64,000 nucleotides of DNA, taken from contig JBKBIP010000011.1 of the NCBI GenBank assembly GCA_046297495.1, positions 1 to 64,000 on the forward strand, in the 5' to 3' direction. The stretch is from JBKBIP01 sp046297495 (GTDB taxonomy: Bacteria > Planctomycetota > Planctomycetia > Gemmatales > Gemmataceae). The notes below the pieces were generated by a model. It was given only the letters and a program-made list of their open reading frames with translations, ran no database searches and had not been told where the DNA came from. The translations under genes were made by a program, and so were the position numbers. Position 1 is the stretch's first letter, and each line of letters begins with the position of its first letter. Below are positions 26,192 through 34,120 of the stretch, piece after piece.

Positions 26192-27565
26192 CTATTCCCG
26201 CAGCGGCGGGATACGCTGCGTGAACTTCACGCCGGTCACGCGGTCGGTATTGTCGTCGCGGCGGCGTTGGGTCGGCTCGAAGTCGCCGGTTTCCTTGCGC
26301 CATTGATCGAGAACCGTTTCCAATTCCTTGACCAAGGCGGCATACTTCGGATTGTCCGCCAGGTTGTGGAACTCCCACGGGTCCTTTTCCAGATCGTAGA
26401 GTTCGACACGGGGACGCGGTTTTTCAAACAGCCGCGCTTGTTCCGCCGTCAGCTTCCCTTCCTTTTTCAACCGTTGCAGGCTGTGCCAGGATGGCGAGCT
26501 ACTGACATCAGAAGGGTTGCCATACGGAAGCTCCAAGTAGGCATTGCGAATCAGCTTGTACTTGTCCGTGCGGACGCAGCGCATGTGCTCATCGCAGTTG
26601 TGCCAGTTGCGTTCAGCGAAGACATACGGGCGCCCCGGCTGGCGCGGGTCTTTCAGGATGGGTGCCATGCTTTGCCCCTGCATGTCGGCGGGTTGCGGGC
26701 TGCCGGCTACGTCCAGGAAGGTGGGGGCCAGGTCAATGACACTGGCCAAGCCCTCATGCGTGGAGCCAGCCGGGATGCGGCGCGGCCAGGAGAAAAGCAA
26801 CGGCGTGCCGATGCCGGAATCGTAAATGGTCCCCTTGGCACGCGGGAAGGGCATGCCATTGTCGCTAAAGAACACGATCAGCGTGTTGTCAAAGAGTTGA
26901 CGCTTTTTCAGCTCGGCCACCATCTGGCCGATGTACTCATCCATCAGGGAAATCTCGTCGTAATACAGAGCCAAGTCGGCGCGAGTCTCCAGCGTGTCGG
27001 CCAGATAAGGGGGGACCTTCACCTTGGCCGGATCGTGCGGCGGGTCGACGGCCCCTGGCTTGTAGGGGCGATGCGCCTCGTGGAAGCCGACCCACAGGAA
27101 AAACGGCTTATCGCCGGCTTCATCGAGAAACTTGGGAAACTCCGGCACGCTCTTACCATACCATTGAAACTGCTTCATGCCATTGGGGCCGTAATGCGTC
27201 TTGAGCATGTGGCCAGTGTAATAGCCCTTCTCTTGCAGATAGCTGGAGACGAATTTTTGATCCGCTGGCAACGGCATGTGCAAATCCTCGGCCCCGGTCG
27301 CATGGGGATATTTGCCGGTCAAGACGCTGATGCGCGTCGGGCTGCATGAGGAGGTCGTCAGGAAAGCGTTGCGGCACAGCAAGCCCCCCTTGGCCAAGGC
27401 ATCGATGTGGGGCGTGCGGACGGCGTCGTTGCCGTAACAGCCGAAATCCTTCCAATCGACATCATCCGCCAACAACACCACGATATTCGGCGGCGGGTCG
27501 GCGGCAAATGAAACACCGGTGAATCCCGTCAAGAGTAAGCCCAGCACTGGCAGCAGATAACGCAT
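26192..27565 (-). CDS. Secreted type I sulfatase (CSPTR active site)
   Basis: 457 residues. The start at 27565 is chosen because TGAGG lies at the right distance; an ATG 12 bases earlier has none. Signal peptide 1-22 (cleavage near SFA-ADP). The alkaline-phosphatase-like core shows 'PNIVVLLADDVDWKDFGCYG' (metal Asp pair), the formylglycine signature C74-S-P-T-R78 within 'SSCSPTRISVLTGKYPHATG', 'FLWVGFHEAHRPYKPG' and 'VFFSDNGMPFPRAKGT' (metal Asp-Asn). It hydrolyses a sulfate ester, probably on a polysaccharide, after modification of Cys74. The C-terminal 'ELYDLEKDPWEFHNLADNP' block is standard. Divergent from the haem/HEAT protein, which suggests shared regulation. Confidence 0.93.
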   Translation of the reverse strand: MRYLLPVLGLLLTGFTGVSFAADPPPNIVVLLADDVDWKDFGCYGNDAVRTPHIDALAKGGLLCRNAFLTTSSCSPTRISVLTGKYPHATGAEDLHMPLPADQKFVSSYLQEKGYYTGHMLKTHYGPNGMKQFQWYGKSVPEFPKFLDEAGDKPFFLWVGFHEAHRPYKPGAVDPPHDPAKVKVPPYLADTLETRADLALYYDEISLMDEYIGQMVAELKKRQLFDNTLIVFFSDNGMPFPRAKGTIYDSGIGTPLLFSWPRRIPAGSTHEGLASVIDLAPTFLDVAGSPQPADMQGQSMAPILKDPRQPGRPYVFAERNWHNCDEHMRCVRTDKYKLIRNAYLELPYGNPSDVSSSPSWHSLQRLKKEGKLTAEQARLFEKPRPRVELYDLEKDPWEFHNLADNPKYAALVKELETVLDQWRKETGDFEPTQRRRDDNTDRVTGVKFTQRIPPLRE

Positions 27566-27821
27566 GAGGTACCTCATCGGATCAGGAATGATGGATTCGT
27601 GGGACGGCGGCCGTCGCGAAACAGGCTATCGTTTGTCATTGTTTGAAGGCTTTCCACGTCCGTACCACCATCCATACCACGCTGGTGGCGTTCTCGCTAG
27701 TCTTTTCATTAGGTGAACACCATGTCGCATGGTTATCATCGTTGACGGCGGGTTTCGGTCGCTTTAACCTACCATTTGGAATCTGGAAATGTTCGCGCGT
27801 CATCCACCAGGAGCTACCCTC

Positions 27822-30800
27822 ATGCCGTTTCGATTCCTCACACTGATAGCTATGGCGTTTTTCCTTTGTCTTGCTCCCGTCAGCGCTCAGAAGCAATTTG
27901 GCTTCGACAACCGCAAACCGTCCGGGCAGCCGTACCTGAAGCCGGAGGAATCGCTCCAGAAAATGCGGGTGGCCGACGGTTTCGAGGTCAAGCTATTCGC
28001 GGCGGAGCCGGATGTGATCAACCCCATCGCCTTCACGGTGGATGAACGCGGGCGGTTGTGGGTGGTGGAATGTTTTGAATATCCCAAGCGGACGCCCAAG
28101 GGACAGAAGCCACGCGACCGCATCAAGATTTTGGAAGACACCAACGGCGACGGCAAATGCGACAAGGTCACGATCTGGGCCGAGGGGAAGGACTTGCCCA
28201 TCGGCTTCGACATGGCCAGCGGCATCGAGGTGGGACATGGCGGCGTCTTTCTCGGCGCGCCGCCGTATTTGTTCTTTCTCCAAGACACCACCGGCGACGG
28301 CAAGTGCGATAAACAGGAAATTCTTTTGAAAGGCTTTGGCAGTCAGGACACCCATGAGACGTTGAACACCTTCCACTGGGGGCCGGATGGCCGTTTGTAC
28401 GGCTTGCACGGCATCTTCACTCAGTCCGACGTGGCCGGCGTGCGTCTCAACGCCGCCGTCTGGCGCTACGACGTGAAGACGAAACAATTCGAGGTCTTCG
28501 CCGAAGGGACCAGCAATCCGTGGGGCATGGATTTCGACGACCGGGGCAATTCCTTCCTGTGCTGTTGTGTCATTCCGCACCTGTTCCACATAAGCCAAGG
28601 GGGCGTCTATCGCCGACAAGCCGGCGCCAGCTTCAATCCCTACGCTTATGGGCTGCTCAATGAAATATGCGATCACACCTTCCACCGCGAAAGCGGCTGG
28701 GCGCACGCCGGCTTGATTTATCTGCAAGGGCCACACATCCCCAAGGAGTATCAAGGCAGCGTCATCTTCGGCAGCATTCACGGTTGCTCGATCAAACGCA
28801 ACACCCTGAAGCGCAACGGCTCGACCTTCACCGGCAGCCGGGCGGATGATTTCCTGGTGTCCGGCGACAAGAATTTCCGCCCCATCAATCTGCGTTGGGC
28901 CCACGACGGCGGCATTTACCTCATCGATTGGCACGATCAAAACCCCTGCCACCAGGCGCATCCCGACAGCTGGGACAAGGAGCACGGCCGCATTTACAAG
29001 ATTCAGCCCAAGGGCTTGCAGGAGGGACCCGCGCCGAATTTGGGCAACTGGTCTAGCACCGAACTGGCCGAGGAATTGGGCAAAAAAGACAGCCACCCCT
29101 GGCGCTGGCGCACCGCGCTGCGGTTGCTGGCCGAACGAAAAGGTCTCAATCAGAACGCGGAGGTTGTCGGTGAGCTGCTCGCCGGGAATTTCGCCAACCG
29201 GAGGAATGATGAGTCCATGACTCTGCGCAGTCTGTGGGGATTCCACGCCGTTGGTATTTTCGAGAATGATTTTCTACCACATCTGGAATTCTTGCCTAGC
29301 TCTCATCCCGCCGTTCGCGCCTGGGCTGTGCGCCTGCTCGGCGACCGAGGGCAGGTGTCCGACAAAGTCCTGGCCCGTTTGGTGGACATGGCGGCGAACG
29401 ACCCCGCCCCCGCAGTGCGCCTGCAACTGGCGGGCACCGCTCAGCGCTTGACGAAACAGGACACGCTGCCGCTCTTGCATCATCTCATGCGACACCAGGA
29501 AGACGCCAAGGACCCCTGCTTGCCACTGATGATCTGGCTGGCCTACGAGCCGCGCCTCGCGGACCAAGGGGCGGCGCGCTTGGAGTGGCTGAAGGAAAAT
29601 GCTCCCGGCAATCCGCTGGTGACGAATGACATCGTGCCGCGTGTCATGCGCCGCCTCATCGCCACTGGCAAACCCGCTGATTTGGCCGCTTGCGTCAGCT
29701 TTGTCGGCGCAGTGAACGACAATGCGGTGCGTCGCCAGGCGTTGGAAGGCGTCACCCTCGCCTTGCAAAATCGGCAGGTGAACCCGCCGGCGGCCTGGCG
29801 TCAGGTGCGTGTCGCACTGTTGAAAAGTGACGATGCGGAAATCCGCCGCTTGGCCCAGCGTCTGGCGGTCAATTTGGGCGATGCCGAGACGGTGAAACAA
29901 GCGTTGGCTGTCGCGTGTGACATCAGCAAGCCGGTGAGTGAACGCATCGAGGCGCTGCGCGACGTGGCCTTGGCTCATCCGGAGGAAGCATTCCCAAAGC
30001 TGCGCCAGTTGGTGCTGCGCGACAAGGAGCTGGCGGTGCGCTGCGAGGCGTGCCGAGCCTTGGCGGCCTACGCGGAGCCAGACTTGGCGGCGGCGCTACT
30101 GGCCGGCTGGAAGGACTATCCATTGGCACTACAACAAGAGGTCGTGCAACTGTTGGCCAGCCGCAAGGAATGGGCCGGCCCCCTGCTCGCCGCCGTCGGC
30201 CAAAAACACGTCCCCCGCGCCGCCCTGACTGATAACACCATTCTGCGCATCCGCGCATTCAAGGATGCCACGCTCAACCAGCAAATCGAAACCGTCTGGG
30301 GCAAGGTGCGTGACACGCCAGCGGAACTGGCGGCGCTGATCGACAAGATGCGATCCACCTTGCACACGCAACCGGCCTCGTTCGAGCGCGGCCGCAAGGT
30401 CTTCGATGCCCAATGCGCCAAGTGTCACAAGTTCGAGGGACGCGGCTTCACGGTTGGCCCGGAGTTGGACGGCGCCGCCCGCGACATTGACTATCTACTG
30501 GTCAACGTGCTCGATCCCAACCGGGTCATTGGCCAACCGTATTTTCAACGCACCGTTCTGCTGAAGAATGGTCGCGTTGAAGTCGGCTTGCTCCACGCCG
30601 AGGATGAGCAATTCTTGACATTAAAAGGAGAAAACGATGTCCTGAAGGTGATCGCCAAGAAAGACATCGACGAGGCCGTGACGCAGGAGAAATCCATCAT
30701 GCCGGAAGGGTTGAGCAACGCCATGACGGCCCAGGATTTCGCCGATTTGATCCGCTACGTCATGGCGCATCCGTTCCTCACCGATGTGACTATCGCGGGT

Positions 30801-31211
30801 CCGTTGTCCGCCGCCGAGGCCAAGCGGCTGGTCGCCGACACGCCACCAGGCGCTCATGACACAATCTGGACGCGGCCGCAAGTCGGCGTGACCGGGCGGA
30901 TTCCCATTCCGGGACATCAAGCCGGCAAGTCGGACGTGGCCTTGGTCGCCGCCGATGTTCATGCCGTGGCGGATTTGAAAACCCATTTGTTGCTCGGCGC
31001 GGCCCATCCGCTCGAAGTTTGGCTCAACGGCCAAAAAGTGTATCAAGGCCAACCAGGTACTTCCCCCGCCGAACCAGACCAGGCAGCCGTGGACGTGACC
31101 TTGCGAAAAGGTGTCAATCACCTGCTTATTCAAGTTGCCTGCCAGGAAACCCGCGGCACCTTGCACGCCCGGTTCCACGACCCGCATCGCAAGTTGAAGC
31201 CAGAGAGGTGA
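27822..31211 (+). CDS. TIGR02604-type c-haem dehydrogenase-like protein with HEAT repeats
   Basis: 1129 residues with a Sec signal peptide (1-22); ATG at 27822 after CAGGAG. Residues about 45-400 form a six-bladed propeller of the PVC 'membrane-bound dehydrogenase' type: 'MRVADGFEVKLFAAEPDVIN', 'AFTVDERGRLWVVECFEYP', 'RIKILEDTNGDGKCDKVTIW', 'GISFNPYAYGLLNE'-like blocks and 'WHDQNPCHQAHPD'. Residues about 420-830 are HEAT-like helical repeats. The C-terminal part (about 850-990) is a cytochrome-like domain (TIGR02603) with CAKCH near 865 and 'KSIMPEGLSNAMTAQDFADLIRYV', and a last beta-rich segment follows. Presumed periplasmic, coupling oxidation of an unknown substrate to haem. It shares an intergenic region of about 256 bases with the divergent sulfatase. 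Confidence 0.9.
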   Translation: MPFRFLTLIAMAFFLCLAPVSAQKQFGFDNRKPSGQPYLKPEESLQKMRVADGFEVKLFAAEPDVINPIAFTVDERGRLWVVECFEYPKRTPKGQKPRDRIKILEDTNGDGKCDKVTIWAEGKDLPIGFDMASGIEVGHGGVFLGAPPYLFFLQDTTGDGKCDKQEILLKGFGSQDTHETLNTFHWGPDGRLYGLHGIFTQSDVAGVRLNAAVWRYDVKTKQFEVFAEGTSNPWGMDFDDRGNSFLCCCVIPHLFHISQGGVYRRQAGASFNPYAYGLLNEICDHTFHRESGWAHAGLIYLQGPHIPKEYQGSVIFGSIHGCSIKRNTLKRNGSTFTGSRADDFLVSGDKNFRPINLRWAHDGGIYLIDWHDQNPCHQAHPDSWDKEHGRIYKIQPKGLQEGPAPNLGNWSSTELAEELGKKDSHPWRWRTALRLLAERKGLNQNAEVVGELLAGNFANRRNDESMTLRSLWGFHAVGIFENDFLPHLEFLPSSHPAVRAWAVRLLGDRGQVSDKVLARLVDMAANDPAPAVRLQLAGTAQRLTKQDTLPLLHHLMRHQEDAKDPCLPLMIWLAYEPRLADQGAARLEWLKENAPGNPLVTNDIVPRVMRRLIATGKPADLAACVSFVGAVNDNAVRRQALEGVTLALQNRQVNPPAAWRQVRVALLKSDDAEIRRLAQRLAVNLGDAETVKQALAVACDISKPVSERIEALRDVALAHPEEAFPKLRQLVLRDKELAVRCEACRALAAYAEPDLAAALLAGWKDYPLALQQEVVQLLASRKEWAGPLLAAVGQKHVPRAALTDNTILRIRAFKDATLNQQIETVWGKVRDTPAELAALIDKMRSTLHTQPASFERGRKVFDAQCAKCHKFEGRGFTVGPELDGAARDIDYLLVNVLDPNRVIGQPYFQRTVLLKNGRVEVGLLHAEDEQFLTLKGENDVLKVIAKKDIDEAVTQEKSIMPEGLSNAMTAQDFADLIRYVMAHPFLTDVTIAGPLSAAEAKRLVADTPPGAHDTIWTRPQVGVTGRIPIPGHQAGKSDVALVAADVHAVADLKTHLLLGAAHPLEVWLNGQKVYQGQPGTSPAEPDQAAVDVTLRKGVNHLLIQVACQETRGTLHARFHDPHRKLKPER

Positions 31212-31233
31212 CATTGCAGGGAGAAATCAATTC

Positions 31234-31265
31234 GGGAAGCGGCGCGCGGTTGCCGTTGGCTTCCC
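31234..31265 (+). terminator. Possible hairpin terminator after the haem/HEAT gene
   Basis: GGGAAGC (31234-31240) pairs with GCTTCCC (31259-31265) across a GC-rich loop, 22 bases past the stop. There is no T-run. The remainder of 31266-31518 shows no gene; a weak promoter-like pair (TTGCTT at 31394, TATGCT at 31418, 18-base spacing) lies upstream of the next gene. Confidence 0.35.
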
Positions 31266-31518
31266 GCTCAACGAGGGGAAGGAGGGAGGAATAAGGAAGC
31301 AAAGAAGCGACAAACTTGGTCATTCGTCACCCCTTACGTTTAGCGGAGCCGCAGACGACAGGCATTCAGTTCACCGAAAACGGAGCACTGCTGTTGCTTC
31401 TTACCTGGCGCAACAGTTATGCTATCTTCGCAAGCAGGGCAAGCTGGGCAACGGCCCCGTAGGCCCGCGCGGTTGGAAATCGTCCCTACTTTTCCCTTTA
31501 CGAAAAAGGAATTCGCAC

Positions 31519-32499
31519 ATGGTCAGTCGTCGATTTGGTTGGTGGGCCGTAATGGTGAGTCTGACAGCCCTGGGGATCGGGATGCCCGCGCGGGCCGCCG
31601 ACGTCAGCAAGTATCTGCCTAGTGACAGTGACACGGCGGTCACGATCAACGTCAAGCAAATCCTGAGCGCGCCGCTGGTTCAGAAATACTTGATGGACAG
31701 AATCAAGAAAGAGCTGGAATCCAACCAGCAAGCCCAACAAGTCATGGAGAAACTGGGCTTCGATCCGCTCAAGGATGTCTCCGCGATCATCGTGGCCGGT
31801 CCGATGAGCGATTTGCAGAACCAATCGTTGCCCTTGGTGATCATTGAAGGGCGCTTTGACGTGGCCAAATTCCAAGCCTTGGCCAAGGACATCGCCAAGA
31901 ACGAAGCGAAAGTGAAGCTCCATCGCAGCGGCGGCGACATCATCTATGAGATCGAAACGGAAGACGATAAACCGCCGATGTTCACCGCGCTGCTCGACTC
32001 CGGCAACATCGTGGCCTCGACCACCAAGAAGCGGATCGAGGATGCTTTGGCGATCAAGGCGGGCACGAAGCCATCCAATCCCAAGAAAGAGTTGGCGGCC
32101 CTACTAACCAACGCCAACGCCAATCAGAGCATGGGCCTGTTCGCTTTGAACAGCGCGATTGCGGCGGGCAACAACGCTACTGATCCCAAGGTGCAGCAAC
32201 TGACGAAGAACATTAAGAATGTGACGGGGGGCATCACGGTCGGCAACGACATCCAGAGCGAATTCCTCATCCACACCGAGGATGACGCGACCGCCAAGGA
32301 ACTCAGCAAAATGATTAATGGCTATTTGGGCCTGTTCAAGGGATTGCTGGGTCTGCAAGCGGCTCAGCAGCCAGAGTTGGCCCCCGTCGCCGAGCTGCTG
32401 AACACCTTCGAGGTTGGTTCCACCGGCAAGACCGCCAAGTTGCATAGCGTCATCACCCAGTCCATGATCGAGAAGCTGATCCAAAACGTCGGGCAATAA
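31519..32499 (+). CDS. Secreted planctomycete hypothetical protein
   Basis: 326 residues; ATG at 31519 preceded by AAAAAGGAA. Signal peptide about residues 1-27 (cleavage near ARA-ADV). The mature protein is lysine-rich and repeats an alpha/beta pattern: 'VTINVKQILSAPLVQKYLMDRIKKEL', 'VSAIIVAGPM', 'LVIIEGRFDVAKFQALAKDI', 'MFTALLDSGNIVASTTKKRIEDAL', 'GGITVGNDIQSEFLIHTEDDATAKEL'. This resembles planctomycete proteins built from two DUF3352-like lobes, but I cannot assign a family with certainty. Function unknown; probably an extracytoplasmic structural or binding protein. Convergent with the BBP7 barrel gene and sharing a terminator with it. Confidence 0.8.
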   Translation: MVSRRFGWWAVMVSLTALGIGMPARAADVSKYLPSDSDTAVTINVKQILSAPLVQKYLMDRIKKELESNQQAQQVMEKLGFDPLKDVSAIIVAGPMSDLQNQSLPLVIIEGRFDVAKFQALAKDIAKNEAKVKLHRSGGDIIYEIETEDDKPPMFTALLDSGNIVASTTKKRIEDALAIKAGTKPSNPKKELAALLTNANANQSMGLFALNSAIAAGNNATDPKVQQLTKNIKNVTGGITVGNDIQSEFLIHTEDDATAKELSKMINGYLGLFKGLLGLQAAQQPELAPVAELLNTFEVGSTGKTAKLHSVITQSMIEKLIQNVGQ

Positions 32500-32514
32500 C
32501 GGCGGCAAAAAAAG

Positions 32515-32574
32515 ACAGGCGCACGGCCAAGAGGTCGGGAACGCACGTTCCCACTTCTCCGGCCCTGCGCCTGT
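32515..32574. terminator. Bidirectional terminator between convergent genes
   Basis: Nested hairpin: outer stem ACAGGCGCA (32515-32523) with TGCGCCTGT (32566-32574), then GGCC/GGCC, and an inner perfect stem GGGAACG/CGTTCCC (32537-32552). A run of seven A residues precedes it (a T-run for the minus-strand gene), so it should act at least for the BBP7 gene. Confidence 0.7.
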
Positions 32575-32587
32575 GGTGTTGTCTCAT

Positions 32588-33880
32588 TTAGAACAACAAC
32601 TGCAATTCCACCGATGGGCCGTGGAAATAGATGCTGCCGTTGTTGTTGCTGTTGCGGAGTTGGTTGGACAGGTCGAAATTGATCTGGCCAACCACGTCGG
32701 GAACGCCGACGAACCACATGCAGTTATATCCCCCTCGGACCCGGCAGCGATCCCAGAAATAGACGCTCACGAAGCCACCCAATTCATACAAGTGGCTGAA
32801 GATGGTTTCGTTGCGCGTGCGATCGATGCCAATCAGCCCATCCGCTCTGGCCAGTTTCGCGTTGCGCGTGGTGAAGTTGATGCCCCAAGCCCCTTTGGCG
32901 CTAATCCCCGCGTCAAAGATGCCGAAGAGCTGACGATACCATTCCAGACCGACCTGTGGCGCCACGAAACGATTGTGCGTCCGGACTTCGTATGTTGCTT
33001 GATTCCGCCGTAGCAAATCGAAATCGGGATCGATGATGTTAATCAGCTCGTCCGACGGCAAATCGGTGGTGACCATCTGAATGCGTTCTTGCAAGTCGAA
33101 ATAGCGGATGCCCAGCAAGACATCGCAGCCAAAATCCGACAGCAAGAACCGATAGTTCATCTCCAAATTCAGCAGGCTGGCGCGATAGGTGGTGAGCAGT
33201 CGATCCGCTTGCAGCCACAGGCCATTGATTCCTTCAAAGCCAGGCGGCGGATTGAAAAAGAAGACATCGATCAAGTTGGGCGCGATGGTCTGCAAGCTAA
33301 CGGTGTCGTTCGGGACGTAAAAGCCCCCCATTTCCACGGCGCTATTGCCGCTATAGATGCCAGCGGACAGTTTGACGCCCCATTGCATGTCGGGTTGTAG
33401 GCTGTTGAGGTTCTGCGCGACCATCCCCTGAGACGGCGGCGGATTGCCGGAGTCACCGAAGACCAAGATCGGGGAAGGCTCACGGATCACCACGGGAACC
33501 CCCGTCACGGGGTCCGTGGTGGTGATGGTTCGTGTGAAACTGCCTTGATCAAAGACGGCCAACGGCATATTGGCCAAGCGCTGTCGTTGCAGGAACAACA
33601 CGCCGCCATGCAAATACATGCCGCTCGATTCACCGTACAAACTTTCCTGAAAGGCAGTGGGAATGTTGCTGGGCAAGGACAAACAATCCGGCGGTCCCGG
33701 CGGGGCGGCCAGCGGGTTCAACGGGCCGAGCATCGCGGGCGATGTACAGGAAGCGGCTTCGGGCAGCGGTTCGATGATCTGGGCGGGTTGCGAATCCAAG
33801 GGCAAATACTGTGCCCCCACGGGGAAGTATCCGAATCCGCACAGTAACAGCGCGGCTGTCCATTTCCACTGGTTCGCCAT
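32588..33880 (-). CDS. BBP7-type outer-membrane beta-barrel protein
   Basis: 430 residues; start at 33880 with GGGGAGAG upstream. Signal peptide about 1-24 (ends VGA-QYL). A Pro-rich N-terminal segment leads to repeated amphipathic beta strands ending in aromatic residues: 'GMYLHGGVLFLQRQRL', 'WGVKLSAGIYSGNSAVEMGGFYV', 'SLLNLEMNYRFLLSDFGCDVLLGIRYFDLQERI', 'FVAPQVGLEWYRQL', 'RVRGGYNCMWFVGV', with a C-terminal strand finishing 'VELQLLF'. The terminal Phe and the strand pattern fit an outer-membrane barrel, and the wording matches the planctomycete BBP7 family (PF07585). Its transport or structural role is unknown. Confidence 0.82.
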   Translation of the reverse strand: MANQWKWTAALLLCGFGYFPVGAQYLPLDSQPAQIIEPLPEAASCTSPAMLGPLNPLAAPPGPPDCLSLPSNIPTAFQESLYGESSGMYLHGGVLFLQRQRLANMPLAVFDQGSFTRTITTTDPVTGVPVVIREPSPILVFGDSGNPPPSQGMVAQNLNSLQPDMQWGVKLSAGIYSGNSAVEMGGFYVPNDTVSLQTIAPNLIDVFFFNPPPGFEGINGLWLQADRLLTTYRASLLNLEMNYRFLLSDFGCDVLLGIRYFDLQERIQMVTTDLPSDELINIIDPDFDLLRRNQATYEVRTHNRFVAPQVGLEWYRQLFGIFDAGISAKGAWGINFTTRNAKLARADGLIGIDRTRNETIFSHLYELGGFVSVYFWDRCRVRGGYNCMWFVGVPDVVGQINFDLSNQLRNSNNNGSIYFHGPSVELQLLF

Positions 33881-34120
33881 GTTTACTCTCCCCAACACGC
33901 CGCGGAGGCCAAAGCACATCGCTGAAGTACCGCGCGGCGAATGCCGCGTTCCTCGCACACCTTGCGACCTGTCAGAGAAATCGGCTACCCAATGCGTAAA
34001 CTTGAACGAATCGCTTCCTCACGCCTAATCGTTCGGTTCGGCACAATCACCATGATCGACACAACGGCGAACCATGAACCGACTACCAAAATAGATCATC
34101 CCAATAAGGCGCGGCTCCTT

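Noticed and set aside
26267..27349. Plus-strand ORF of 360 codons
   Set aside because: Antisense shadow of the CSPTR sulfatase; no start context and no domain.
31394..31423. Sigma-70 promoter upstream of the secreted hypothetical gene
   Set aside because: TTGCTT and TATGCT with 18-base spacing match the consensus weakly (3/6 and 4/6); too common by chance to list as a feature.
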